From the NCBI GenBank assembly GCA_963770375.1, contig CAVYPM010000029.1:62001-126000 (forward strand): DNA of 64,000 bases. Reading direction: 5' to 3'. The translations under genes were made by a program, and so were the position numbers. This DNA is from DASVBE01 sp963770375. GTDB taxonomy: Bacteria; Actinomycetota; Actinomycetes; Streptosporangiales; Streptosporangiaceae. The notes below the pieces were generated by a model. That model ran no database searches, was not told where the DNA came from, and was given only the letters and a program-made list of their open reading frames with translations. Numbering within the stretch: position 1 is the stretch's first letter; each line of letters begins with the position of its first letter. This document shows, in pieces, positions 34,467 to 43,016 of the stretch.

Positions 34467-35161
34467 TCAGGCGCGGCGGGTGGCCCGCAGGACCGTGTCC
34501 CGCACGGTGACGGGCTGCCCGTCCAGGTCCTTGGCCTGCGGCCGAAGGCCCCGGCGACCACGACCTCCCAGCTCTCCTGGTCCAGGTCCGCGGCCAGCTG
34601 CTCGGCCAGCACGAACCGGTGGGCCGGGCCGTGACGGCCGACGTTGGCGTGCAGGTCGTCCGGGTGGTGGCCGACGACCAGCAGGGTGCCGCCGGGCCGG
34701 ACCGCGGCGGCCAGCCGGGCCAGGAAGTCCCCGAACATCTCCAGCGGCAGGTGCATGTACTGCGCCGAGACCAGGCCGTACCGGCCCGGTTCCGGGGCCC
34801 AGGTGAGCAGGTCCTCGCGCTGCCAGCGGATCCGCCCGGCCACCCCGTCGCCCGCGGCCGCCGCCGCGGCGGCTCCCCGGTCCAGGGCGACCTGGGACAC
34901 GTCCACCGCGGTGACGGTCCAGCCCTGCCCGGCCAGCCAGATCGCGTCGCCGCCCTCGCCGCAGCCCGCGTCCAGCGCCTCGCCGGGCTCCAGGCCTGAG
35001 GCCTGCTCGACCAGCTGGGCGTTGGGCTGGCCGCTCCACAGCCGCCCGGCCGAGCCGTACCGGTCGTCCCAGAACTCCTGGGTGAACTTGAACTCCTCGG
35101 GGACGTCCTCATCGTGGCCGTGCCAGGGCTGATCGTGAGTGGCGTGGTCGTGGTGCGGCAC
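34467..35161 (-). pseudogene. Class I SAM-dependent methyltransferase, frameshift near the C-terminus
   Basis: A methyltransferase of about 231 residues. The His-rich start MPHHDHATHDQPWHGHDED may bind metal. EFWDDRYGS is near residue 29, the SAM motif I LDAGCGEGGDAIWLAGQG near residue 64, motif post-I VTAVDVS near residue 83, and VRPGGTLLVVGHHPDDL near residue 155. The protein matches the thiopurine-methyltransferase/TehB-like group. The frame shifts near 34540, after VVVAGAFGRR, and the true end AKDLDGQPVTVRDTVLRATRRA is in another frame (one base missing). It is divergent from the XRE-cupin gene. Confidence 0.8.
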
Positions 35162-35252
35162 TGCCTGCTCCGTTCCGCCGGGCGCGGCTCATGGGCGTCC
35201 CGGCTGCGTCGCTGAAACCCGCCTGCACAGTGCACCGGGAGACCGAGTTTCG

Positions 35253-35281
35253 CAAGTTTGCTTGCCGCTGCGGCAAACTTG
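35253..35281. promoter_or_regulatory. Nested palindromes upstream of the XRE-cupin regulator
   Basis: CAAGTTTGC (35253-35261) and GCAAACTTG (35273-35281) are perfect inverted arms 11 bases apart. Inside them TTGCCGC-T-GCGGCAA (35262-35276) is a second perfect palindrome sharing bases with the right arm. The site ends six bases before the regulator's ATG and lies about 90 bases upstream of the divergent methyltransferase start, so autoregulation is likely. Confidence 0.7.
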
Positions 35282-35287
35282 GGCGGG

Positions 35288-35962
35288 ATGGACGAGGACC
35301 TGGGCCAGGTGCTGGCGGCGGTCGGGCCGCGGCTGCGGGAGCTGCGGCGCCGCCGGGACGTCACGCTGGCCGCGCTGTCGCGGTCCACCGGGATCTCGGT
35401 CAGCACGCTGTCCCGGCTGGAGAGCGGCCAGCGGCGGCCCACGCTCGAGCTGCTGCTGCCGCTGGCCCGGGCGCACGGCGTGCCGGTCGACGAGCTCGTC
35501 GGCGCGCCGCCGGCCGGCGACCCGCGGGTGCACCTGCGGCCGTTCCGCTTCCACGACATGACCGTGATCCCGCTGAGCCGGCGTCCCGGCGGATTGCAGG
35601 CGTACAAGCTGGTCGTCACCGGCCGGCCGCCGGACCCGCCCGAGGAGATGCGGGTGCACGAGGGATACGAGTGGCTCTACGTGCTCGACGGCCGGCTCCG
35701 GCTCATCCTCGGCGACCAGGATCTGGTGCTGCGGCCCGGCGAGGCGGCGGAGTTCGGCACCGAGGTGCCGCACTGGTTCGGCAACGCCGACGACGAGCCG
35801 GCCGAGCTGCTGGTGATCTTCGGCCGGCAGGGCGAGCGGGCCCATCTCCGGGCCCGCCCGGCCCGCCCGGCGGGCGGGCGGCCTCGCGCCGCCACCTCCG
35901 TAATCCGGAAATACCGACCACCACCAGCCGCAACAGCTCACCTGCTCCCGCGGGGCTGTTGA
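35288..35962 (+). CDS. XRE-family regulator with C-terminal cupin domain
   Basis: A 224-residue two-domain regulator. An HTH_3 domain covers residues 9-66: GPRLRELRRRRDVTLAALS, RSTGISVSTLSRLESGQRRPTLELLLPLA with recognition helix STLSRLE. A cupin domain covers about residues 85-185: EEMRVHEGYEWLYVLDGRLRLILG (H-x-x-x-E-x-x-Y motif) and VLRPGEAAEFGTEVPHWFGNA. Such proteins sense small ligands by the cupin domain. The last 35 residues are Pro/Arg-rich. The palindromic site directly upstream is the obvious operator. Confidence 0.92.
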   Translation: MDEDLGQVLAAVGPRLRELRRRRDVTLAALSRSTGISVSTLSRLESGQRRPTLELLLPLARAHGVPVDELVGAPPAGDPRVHLRPFRFHDMTVIPLSRRPGGLQAYKLVVTGRPPDPPEEMRVHEGYEWLYVLDGRLRLILGDQDLVLRPGEAAEFGTEVPHWFGNADDEPAELLVIFGRQGERAHLRARPARPAGGRPRAATSVIRKYRPPPAATAHLLPRGC

Positions 35963-35993
35963 TATATCGGTGGTTCCTGGTAACAACAGAAAC

Positions 35994-36839
35994 ATGGCGA
36001 TACCGGCGATGAAGGCGGGAATGATCCTGCCGGGCGGGACGGCCACCGAGCAGCTGGATCAGGCGGTACTCGCCGAGCAGGCGGGCTGGGACGGGGTCTT
36101 CGTCTGGGAAGCCGCCTACGGCGTCGACGCCTGGTCGCTGCTGGCCGCGATCGCGGCCCGGACCAGCCGGGTCCGGCTCGGCACCCTGCTCACCCCGCTG
36201 CCCTGGCGGCGGCCGTGGAAGGTGGCCAGCCAGGTCGCGACGCTGGACCAGCTGTCCGGCGGCCGGGCCATCCTGTCCGTCGGCCTGGGCGCGCTGACCA
36301 CCGACCTGCCCGACACCGGCGAGGTCACCGGCACCCGGCCGCGGGCCGGCCTGATGGACGAGGGCATCGACCTGATCCGCGGGCTGTGGGCGGGCCGGAC
36401 CAGCTACAAGGGGCAGCACTACCAGTACGAGTGCTCGCGCAGCGACCTGGCCGAGGTGGGCCGGCCGGTGCAGGACCGGATCCCGATCTGGGTGGTGGCG
36501 GCGTGGCCGCGGCCCCGCTCCATGCGGCGCGCGCTGCGCTGCGACGGCGTGATCCCGGAGTACCACCGCAGCGGCGGGCAGGACGGCCGCCCGGCGGACG
36601 CTGCGGCGGTGCGCGCCTGGCTGGCCGAGCACGGCGCCCGGGCCGGCATCGACCTGATCGCCGAGGGCGAGACCCCGGCCGGCGACGACGCCGCCGCGGC
36701 CGCCGCGCTCACCCCGTGGGCGGAGGCCGGCTGCACCTGGTGGCTGGAGTCGCGGTGGGAGATGCCGCACCACGGGCCGGAGCGGATGGCCCAGGTCCGC
36801 CAGCGGCTGGCGGCCGGCCCGCCCCGCCCGGCTGGCTAG
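35994..36839 (+). CDS. LLM-class flavin-/F420-dependent oxidoreductase
   Basis: A 281-residue luciferase-like protein. Features are MKAGMILPGGTATEQLDQAVLAEQAGWDGVFVWEA near the start, LLAAIAARTSRVRLGTLLTPLPWRRPWKVASQVATLDQLSGGRAILSVGLGA at residues 49-101 (the A-R-T-x-x-I/V-x-L-G-x and L-S-x-G-R motifs) and the P-I-W-V-V segment near 163. It belongs to the same superfamily as the LLM gene at 32.9 kb but is not a close copy. Start at the ATG 35994; an in-frame GTG or ATG upstream lies outside the RBS. It runs in the same direction as the XRE gene, 31 bp away. Confidence 0.86.
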   Translation: MAIPAMKAGMILPGGTATEQLDQAVLAEQAGWDGVFVWEAAYGVDAWSLLAAIAARTSRVRLGTLLTPLPWRRPWKVASQVATLDQLSGGRAILSVGLGALTTDLPDTGEVTGTRPRAGLMDEGIDLIRGLWAGRTSYKGQHYQYECSRSDLAEVGRPVQDRIPIWVVAAWPRPRSMRRALRCDGVIPEYHRSGGQDGRPADAAAVRAWLAEHGARAGIDLIAEGETPAGDDAAAAAALTPWAEAGCTWWLESRWEMPHHGPERMAQVRQRLAAGPPRPAG

Positions 36840-36879
36840 CGCCGGCCGCACCCGGCCGCGCCGCCGCGATAATGGCCCG

Positions 36880-37281
36880 ATGGCCATCCTCATCGCGCAG
36901 CTGATCAGGACGTTCTACGACGAGTGCTGGAACAAGTGGAACGACACGCTGGTGGACGACACGCTCGACACCGCGTTCGTGTCCCGCGGCTCTCTCGGAC
37001 AGCAGGTCACCGGTCTTGACGGCTGGCGCGGCTACCGGGACCGGATCCGGCACGGCTCCCCCGACCTGCACCACGAGCTGGTCGACCTGATCTGCGAGGA
37101 CTCCCGCGCCGCCGCCCGGCTGCGGTACACCGGCACGCACACGGGGACGCTGCTCGGCATGCCCGCCTCCGGCCGGCCGTTCGACTACGGCGGCGCCGCG
37201 TTCTTCACCGCCGACCACCGCCGGCTGACCAGCGTGTGGGTCGTCGGCGAACTGGACGAGTTCCGCCGCCAGGTAGGTTGA
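36880..37281 (+). CDS. SnoaL/NTF2-like protein
   Basis: A 133-residue NTF2-fold protein. It shows an N-terminal helix pair (LIAQLIRTFYDECWNKWND), a loop TGLDGWRGYRDRIRHGSPDLHHELVDLI at residues 44-71, and then the strand region ARLRYTGTHTGTLLGMPASGRPFDYGGAAFF at residues 77-107, which matches the SnoaL-like beta motif (R-x-T-x-x-G-T-H-x-G-x-x-x-G-x-P-x-T/A-G). No catalytic residue assignment is possible. It lies between the LLM oxidoreductase and the DedA gene. Confidence 0.85.
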   Translation: MAILIAQLIRTFYDECWNKWNDTLVDDTLDTAFVSRGSLGQQVTGLDGWRGYRDRIRHGSPDLHHELVDLICEDSRAAARLRYTGTHTGTLLGMPASGRPFDYGGAAFFTADHRRLTSVWVVGELDEFRRQVG

Positions 37282-37332
37282 ACGGATCGAAGTGAGACGG
37301 ACTCCCCTGAGCCGGAGGGACCTGACCGCGCC

Positions 37333-38016
37333 GTGAGCGTCATCACGTCGACCCTCGACGAGATCCTCAAGCTGCATGGCCTGCCCGCCTACGCCCTGGT
37401 CGGCGGCCTGGCCTTCGGCGAGGCCGCGCTGTTCGTCGGCTTCGTGCTGCCCGGCGAGACCGCGGTGCTGCTCGGCGGCGTGCTGGCCAACCAGCACCGG
37501 GTCTCGCTGGCGGGGATCGCCGTCGTGGCGGTCCTGGCCGCGATCATCGGGGACAGCGTGGGCTACGAGGTCGGCCGCCACTTCGGCACCCGGCTGCTGC
37601 GCACCCGGGCGTTCGCGAACCGCCAGCAGGGCATCGAGCGCGGCACGAAGATGCTGCACAACTACGGCGGCCGGGCGGTGTTCCTCGGCCGCTGGACCGC
37701 GTTCCTGCGCGCGGTCATGCCCGGCCTGGCCGGCACCGCCCGGATGCCCTACCCGCGGTTCCTGGCGTTCAACGCGGCCGGCGGGATCGTCTGGGCGCTG
37801 GGCTTCACGTTCCTCGGCTACCTGGTCGGGGCCAGCTACCACAAGGCGGAGAGCTACGCGGGCTGGGCGGGTGAGGCCTTCCTTGGCCTGGTCATCGTGG
37901 TGGCCGTGGTGCTGTTCATCCGGCACCGCCGGAGGGAACGGGACCCGGAGCCAGAGCCGGTTCCGGTGACGGACCTCGAGCCCGAGCCTGAGCCCGACCA
38001 CGACCTGCATCCCTGA
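37333..38016 (+). CDS. DedA family membrane protein
   Basis: A 227-residue membrane protein of the DedA/SNARE-associated family (flippases or transporters, role in envelope homeostasis). It has about four to five membrane helices, the FGEAALFVGFVLPGETAVLLGGVLA motif at residues 30-54 (F/G-E-x...P-G-E), GDSVGYEVGRHFG near residue 76, and GRWTAFLRAVMPGLAGTARMPYPRFLAFNAAGG at residues 120-152 with the conserved R-x-x-P-G-x-A-G. The start is a GTG. An acidic E-P-E-P tail of about 20 residues ends the protein. Its last 101 bases overlap the convergent TetR gene. Confidence 0.92.
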   Translation: MSVITSTLDEILKLHGLPAYALVGGLAFGEAALFVGFVLPGETAVLLGGVLANQHRVSLAGIAVVAVLAAIIGDSVGYEVGRHFGTRLLRTRAFANRQQGIERGTKMLHNYGGRAVFLGRWTAFLRAVMPGLAGTARMPYPRFLAFNAAGGIVWALGFTFLGYLVGASYHKAESYAGWAGEAFLGLVIVVAVVLFIRHRRRERDPEPEPVPVTDLEPEPEPDHDLHP

Positions 38017-38626
38017 CGGCGGGGCCGGGACTCGCGGCCGGCGTCAGCCCGCCGAGCACCGCCCGGACGGCCAGCTCCCACCGCCGGTCCACGGACGCGG
38101 CCGAGCGGCCGAGCCAGCCCGCCGCCTCCTGCCGGGCCAGCCCCTGGGCCAGCGCGACCAGAACGTGCGCGATGTCGGTCGGGTCGCCCGCCAGCAGGCC
38201 CGCGGCCACGCACCGCTGCACCCGGGCCACGCAGAACTCCCGCACCGCCGCCCCGGCCGCCAGCTCGTCCGGCCCCGGGTCGAAGTCCGCGAACGGCCGG
38301 GAGAACATGACCTCGGCCAGCACCGGGTGGGCCAGCGTGAAGGCGCGGAACGCGCCCGCCACCGCGGCCACGTCGGCCCGCGGGTCACTGGTCTCGGCCA
38401 GCTCGCCGAGGGACCGGCCCAGCAGCCGGAACCCCTCGAAGAACACTTCCCGCACGAGCCCGGCCTTGTCGCCGAACAGCTCGTACACGGCCGGCGTCGA
38501 GGTCTGCGCCTGCCGGGCCACCTCGCGGGTGGTGAACCCGGCCACCCCCTCGTCGGCCAGCAGCGTGACCGCGGCCTCCAGGACCCGGTCCCGCAGGTCC
38601 GGGGTGCGCTGCTTGGGCCTGGGCAC
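37916..38626 (-). CDS. TetR family transcriptional regulator
   Basis: A 236-residue regulator. Helices 1-3 of the HTH domain are RVLEAAVTLLADEGVAGFTTREVARQAQTSTPAVYELFGDKAGLVREVF (residues 14-62), with the recognition helix STPAVYELFGDK. The C-terminal domain continues to residue about 190, then a low-complexity tail of about 45 residues overlaps the dedA coding region. The tail may not be functional or may result from an indel. It is 7 bp downstream of the enoyl-CoA hydratase-like gene, so the two are likely one transcript. Confidence 0.9.
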   Translation of the reverse strand: MPRPKQRTPDLRDRVLEAAVTLLADEGVAGFTTREVARQAQTSTPAVYELFGDKAGLVREVFFEGFRLLGRSLGELAETSDPRADVAAVAGAFRAFTLAHPVLAEVMFSRPFADFDPGPDELAAGAAVREFCVARVQRCVAAGLLAGDPTDIAHVLVALAQGLARQEAAGWLGRSAASVDRRWELAVRAVLGGLTPAASPGPAVRDAGRGRAQARARGPSPEPALAPGPVPSGGAG

Positions 38627-38633
38627 GGCCTGC

Positions 38634-39374
38634 CTACGGGGCGGCCGGGGCGGCCGGGGCGGCCGGGGTGGCCGCCGGGGTCAGGTCCCCGAACGAGCCG
38701 CGCCGGGAGTCGATGGCGTCCCGCAGCGCGGGCAGCACGCTGGCCCGCAGCCGCCGCTTGCTGGCCGCGTGTGCCGCCGGGTCGAGCCCGGCCAGCCCGG
38801 TGGCCAGGCTGTGCGCCGCCCCGGCCAGCTCGTCCGCGGGCACCACCCGGTCCAGGTAGCCGCCGCCCACGCAGTCGGCCGGCGAGAACACCTCGGCCAG
38901 CAGCAGCGCCCGGGTCTGGAACGCCGGCGTCATCCGCTGCCTGCAGATCTCGATCGCCGCCTGCGGGATCTCGAGCCCGATCGCCACCTCGTTCGCGGTG
39001 ATCTTGTACCGCGCGTCCGCGCCCAGCCGGTAGTCGCCGGACAGCAGCAGGAACGACCCCATCGCGATCGCGTGCCCGGTGCAGGCCACGACCACAGGGC
39101 GTGCGAACCCGAGCAGCCGCAGCGACAGCTCGAACCCGCCCAGCACCATGGTCCCGGCCTCGTCCCCGCGGCCCTGCAGCACGGCCAGGTCGAAGCCGGC
39201 CGAGAACACCCCGGGCCGCCCGGTCAGCAGGACGACGGCCTGGTCCGCCTCGGCCTGGTCCAGGGCCGCGTTCAGCTCCGCCTGCATGGCCGGGGACAGC
39301 ACGTTGACCTTGCCGTCGTCCATGGTGATCGTGGCCACCTTGCCGTCGAAGGCGTAGGAAACCAGCTCTGTCAT
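38634..39374 (-). CDS. Enoyl-CoA hydratase/isomerase (crotonase) family protein
   Basis: A 246-residue crotonase-fold protein. It starts MTELVSYAFDGKVATITMDDG. The oxyanion-hole region is GVFSAGFDLAVLQGRGDEA at residues 70-88 (F-S-A-G-x-D), and the second oxyanion segment is CTGHAIAMGSFLLLSGDYRLGAD at residues 113-135, where the usual catalytic Glu position reads GSFLLLSGDYR. This suggests the residue for hydration may be missing, as in some other crotonase members (for example dehalogenases or isomerases). The tail GDLTPAATPAAPAAPAAP is repetitive. ATG at 39374 is selected over upstream starts lacking an RBS. It precedes a TetR gene and is divergent from the SDR gene. Confidence 0.88.
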   Translation of the reverse strand: MTELVSYAFDGKVATITMDDGKVNVLSPAMQAELNAALDQAEADQAVVLLTGRPGVFSAGFDLAVLQGRGDEAGTMVLGGFELSLRLLGFARPVVVACTGHAIAMGSFLLLSGDYRLGADARYKITANEVAIGLEIPQAAIEICRQRMTPAFQTRALLLAEVFSPADCVGGGYLDRVVPADELAGAAHSLATGLAGLDPAAHAASKRRLRASVLPALRDAIDSRRGSFGDLTPAATPAAPAAPAAP

Positions 39375-39491
39375 GGCGTGCCGCCCTTCCCGCTCCCGCC
39401 GGGCCGCCGCGGCCCCGCGCACGTTATCGTGACGTTGTTACGATATACCGTCCCGCGAACTTCGAACCGCCAGCCCGCCAGGAGAGCCCGC

Positions 39492-40335
39492 ATGCCCGCA
39501 AAGACCTGGTTCATCACCGGCACGTCCCGCGGCTTCGGACGCGAGTGGGCGATCGCCGCCCTGGACCGCGGCGACCAGGTGGCGGCCACGGCCCGGGACA
39601 CCGGCACGCTCCGCGACCTGGTGGACCAGTACGGCGACGCGATCCTGCCGCTTCGGCTGGACGTCACCGACCGGGCGGCGGGCTTCGCCGCGGTCCGCGC
39701 GGCGCACGACCGGTTCGGCCGCCTCGACGTGGTCGTCAACAACGCGGGCTACGGCCACTTCGGCCTGATCGAGGAGATCACCGAGGCGGAGGCCCGGGCC
39801 CAGTTCGAGGCCAACTTCTTCGGCGCCCTCTGGATCACCCAGGCCGCGCTCCCCTGCCTGCGCGCCCAGGGCGGCGGCCACATCCTGCAGGTGTCCTCGA
39901 TCGGCGGCATCTCCGCCTTCCCGAACGTCGGGATCTACAACGCGTCCAAATGGGCGCTGGAGGGCCTCAGCCAGGCGCTCGCCGCCGAGGTCGCCGCCTT
40001 CGGCGTCCGGGTCACGATCATCGAGCCCGGCGCCTACGCCACCGACTGGGCCGGCGCGTCAGGGCGGCGCTCCGCACCACTGCAGCGACTACGCCGCGGT
40101 CCGCGAGGAGGCCGCCCGGCAGCGCGCCGCCCGCGCGTCCGCCCCCGGCGACCCGGCCGCGACCCGCTCCGCGATCCTCCAGGTCGTCGACGCCGACGAC
40201 CCGCCGCTCCGCATGTTCCTCGGCCGTGTCCCGCTCGGCATCGCCACCAGCGACTACGAGTCCCGCCTGGCCACCTGGCGCGACTGGCAGCCGGTCTCCG
40301 AGCAGGCCCAGGGCGGCGCCCCGCCCGCCGGATGA
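39492..40335 (+). pseudogene. Short-chain dehydrogenase/reductase, frameshift near residue 190
   Basis: A classical SDR. TGxxxGxG appears as GTSRGFGREWAIAAL near residue 10, and DVVVNNAGYGHFG (N-N-A-G) near residue 78. The catalytic set is VSSIGGISAFPNVGIYNASKWALEGLS at residues 137-163 (S, Y-x-x-x-K), and the substrate region is VTIIEPGAYATDW near 175. RBS AGGAG precedes the ATG. After TDWAGAS the frame shifts at the GGG run 40062-40064 (one extra G). The remaining C-terminus (GGAPHHCSDYAAVREEAARQ and on to AQGGAPPAG) is in another frame. About 280 residues if repaired. The GGG run is a common spot for consensus error. Confidence 0.85.
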
Positions 40336-40348
40336 ACCGCTCCGCGGA

Positions 40349-41873
40349 TCAGGGCATCAGGGTGGCCTTGATGTCGCGTTTGAGGACCTTGCCGACCTTG
40401 GACCGCGGCAGGTCCGGCCAGATCTCGATCTGCTTGGGGGTCTTCACCCCGCCGATCCGCTCGCGGACGAAGGCCCCGATTTCCGACGGCTCAGCGGTGC
40501 GGCCGGCGCGCAGTTGCACCACGGCGGTGACCCGCTCGCCCCACTTCTCGTCCGGCAGCCCGATGACGGCGCAATCCTGTACCGCGGGATGCTGCATGAT
40601 CGCCTGCTCGACCTCGGTCGAGTAGACGTTGAAGCCGCCGGTGATGACCATGTCCTTGGCGCGGTCGACGATGAACAGGTAGTTGTCCTCGTCCAGGTAG
40701 CCGATGTCGCCGGTGTGGTGCCAGCCGTACGCCGACGCCGCCGCGGTGGCGGCCGGGTCGCGGTGGTAGCCGCGCATGACCAGCGAGCCGCGCACGACGA
40801 TCTCCCCGGTTTCGCGCCGGCCCTTCAGCGCGCCGTCGCTGCCCATGATCGCCACTGTGACCAGCGGCGTGGGCGCCGGCCGACGCGAGCCGCTCGGCGG
40901 CGATCGTGCCATCAGGGCGGAAGTGGTCGCGCGGAGCCATCGCCGAGATCATCATCGGCGCCTCGGTCTGGCCGAACAGCTGCGCCATGACCGGGCCGAT
41001 CCGCCGCAGCGCCTCTTCGAGACGGGCCGGCGAGATCGGGGCCGCGCCGTACCAGAAGCACTGCAGCGAGGACAGGTCCGTGCCGTCCAGGCCTTCGTGC
41101 GCGAGCACCATGTAGATCAGGGTGGGCGGCAGGAACGTGTGCGTGACCCGGCGGGTCTGCACCAGATCCAGGAAGTCGCCGATATCGGGGCTGGCCATGA
41201 CGACGATCTCGCCGCCGAGCGCCAGCACCGGGAAGCACAGCACGCCCGCGGCGTGGGTGAGCGGCGCGAGGGCGAGGTAGACCGGGCGGCCGCCGAACGG
41301 ATAGCTCATCAGCGTGATGGCCGTCATCGTCTCGATGTTCGTCCCGGTCAGCTCGACGCCTTTGGGCCGGCCGGTGGTCCCTCCGGTTCCGACGATCATC
41401 GCGAGGTCGTCGCGGGCCGGCTCGTCCACCGGCGTGACGCCGAGCGCGAGGAAGTCCTCCCAGCTCAGCGCGGCGTCGGCGACGCCGTCCAGGCAGACCA
41501 GCGTGGTGAGGTCCGGCAGGCCGGCCCGGATCTGCCCGACGAGGGGAGCGAACTTCTCATGGAAGATCAGCGCGACGCAGCCGAACAGGCCGAGCAGTTC
41601 GCGGTTCTCGGCCGCCTCGTTGCGCGGGTTGACCGGGCACCACACGGCGCCCGCCCGGCTGATGCCGAACACGCAGGTGAAGGCCGTCGGGTCATTGGCC
41701 GACAGGATCGCGACCCGGTCGCCGGGCCGCACGCCGCGGGCGGCCAGGGCCGCCGCGATACGCCGGCTGAGCTCCTGCACGTCGGCGTACGAGCGGCTCT
41801 GCCCGCCAGTGGTCAGGCAGGGCGCGCCGGCGTCGAGCGACGCGCCCTTGTCCAGGTAGTCGGCCAGCCGCAC
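40349..41873 (-). pseudogene. Acyl-CoA ligase (AMP-forming), frameshift
   Basis: An adenylate-forming acyl-CoA ligase of about 508 residues. VGTGGTTGRPKGVELTG (residues 162-178) is the P-loop-like signature. The mid-region has LFGQTEAPMMIS (Y/F-G-Q-T-E, near 297) and, in the other frame, WHHTGDIGYLDEDNYLFIVDRAKDMVITGGFNVYSTEVE (G-D, V-D-R-x-K-D and G-G-F-N-V) near the C-terminal domain, ending in LPRSKVGKVLKRDIKATLMP, which places the catalytic Lys in the usual P-R-x-x-x-G-K motif. The frame changes near 40880 and needs one base removed. The start is GTG. It is the third gene of an operon with an SDR and an enoyl-reductase-like gene. Confidence 0.88.
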
Positions 41874-41879
41874 GGGATG

Positions 41880-43016
41880 TCAGCTCCCGAAGGTGACGGC
41901 CGGCTCGCGGACCAGCCCGAAGCTGCTGAGCACGCCGAGCAGCTCGCGGTGCCCGAAAGCCTGGCAGCCCGACGCGAAGCCGGCCCGCTTCGGCGGCTGC
42001 TGCAGCAGCGAGTACGCCGCGTACGCCTGCAGCAGACCGGTCTGCTTGTAGTTCGAGTTGCCGTGGATCACGCAATGGGCCCGGCCGAGCGGCCCGGACG
42101 CGTGCACCGAGTCCAGGGACTTGTTGACCCGCGGGTTCTCCCTGGGCGGCATCTGGTTCATCACCTGCGCGGCGGTGGCCGTCAGCGCGGCGTACTGCTC
42201 GTCGGGCGGCAGGTCCTTCGTCGCCTCGACGGCGGCCGCCACGATCTGCGGGACGCCCAGCATGAGCGGCCGGTTGAACACCCCGCCGAGCACCTTGACG
42301 TTGGCGACCCGCGGGTCGCGCCGGTACCAGACCGGGTGCGACGTGCCGCCCCAGGGCAGGGCCAGCGCCAGCTCATGCTGACCGGGAATGACCAGCTGGT
42401 AGAGCCCGGCCTCGGGATCCCACGGGACGTACTTGTTCTGCTCGAGGTAGTAGGCGCCGGCCAGGGCCGCGTTGACGAGGATCGTGAGCGTCGACGCGAT
42501 CGTCGGGCTGCCGCCCCAGAACACCGCGATGTCGAGGGTGTCCAGGCCGGGGCGCTCCAGGCACAGCTCGGCCGCGATCTCGCCGGTGGTGTACATCTGG
42601 GCGACGCCGGGCGCCAGCAGCAGGCCGGCCGCGGCGAAATCGGCGCCGTACTTCTCGTCGCAGGTGACGAGCCAGTCCTGCTCGCCGGTCGTGTCGAGGT
42701 AGTGCGTGCCGCTGGCCAGGCACGCCTCGACCACGGTGGGACCGAGCTTGGCGAACGGCCCGACGGTGTTGCAGACCACCGCGGCGCCGGCGAACAGGGA
42801 CGTCAGCGCCGCGGCGTCGTGGCTCACCTCGACGATCTCGTAGTCGGCCGTCTCGATGCCGGCCACGTTCGCTTCCATCGAGGCCTTCAGCGTGTCGGCG
42901 CTGCGGCCGGCGGCGATGAACGGAACGTGGTACTCGCGCAGGTACTCGCAGATCAGCCGGCCGGTGTAGCCGGAGGCACCATAGACGACGACAGGCTTGT
43001 CCGCCACGGCAATCAC
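41880..43016 (-). CDS. Saccharopine-dehydrogenase-like protein (trans-acting enoyl reductase family)
   Basis: A 378-residue NAD(P)-binding protein with an N-terminal Rossmann motif VVVYGASGYTGRLICEYLREY (residues 9-29). VCNTVGPFAKLGPTVVEACLASGTHYLDTTGE at residues 82-113 is the conserved saccharopine-dehydrogenase/trans-acting-enoyl-reductase core. ASTLTILVNAA near residue 173 and MPPRENPRVNKSLDSVHASGPLG near residue 287 are also typical. The GTG start at 43016 overlaps the SDR stop as GTGA. The genomic setting, with an SDR and an acyl-CoA ligase, suggests a reductase in degradation or synthesis of a carboxylic acid; substrate unknown. Confidence 0.78.
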   Translation of the reverse strand: MIAVADKPVVVYGASGYTGRLICEYLREYHVPFIAAGRSADTLKASMEANVAGIETADYEIVEVSHDAAALTSLFAGAAVVCNTVGPFAKLGPTVVEACLASGTHYLDTTGEQDWLVTCDEKYGADFAAAGLLLAPGVAQMYTTGEIAAELCLERPGLDTLDIAVFWGGSPTIASTLTILVNAALAGAYYLEQNKYVPWDPEAGLYQLVIPGQHELALALPWGGTSHPVWYRRDPRVANVKVLGGVFNRPLMLGVPQIVAAAVEATKDLPPDEQYAALTATAAQVMNQMPPRENPRVNKSLDSVHASGPLGRAHCVIHGNSNYKQTGLLQAYAAYSLLQQPPKRAGFASGCQAFGHRELLGVLSSFGLVREPAVTFGS

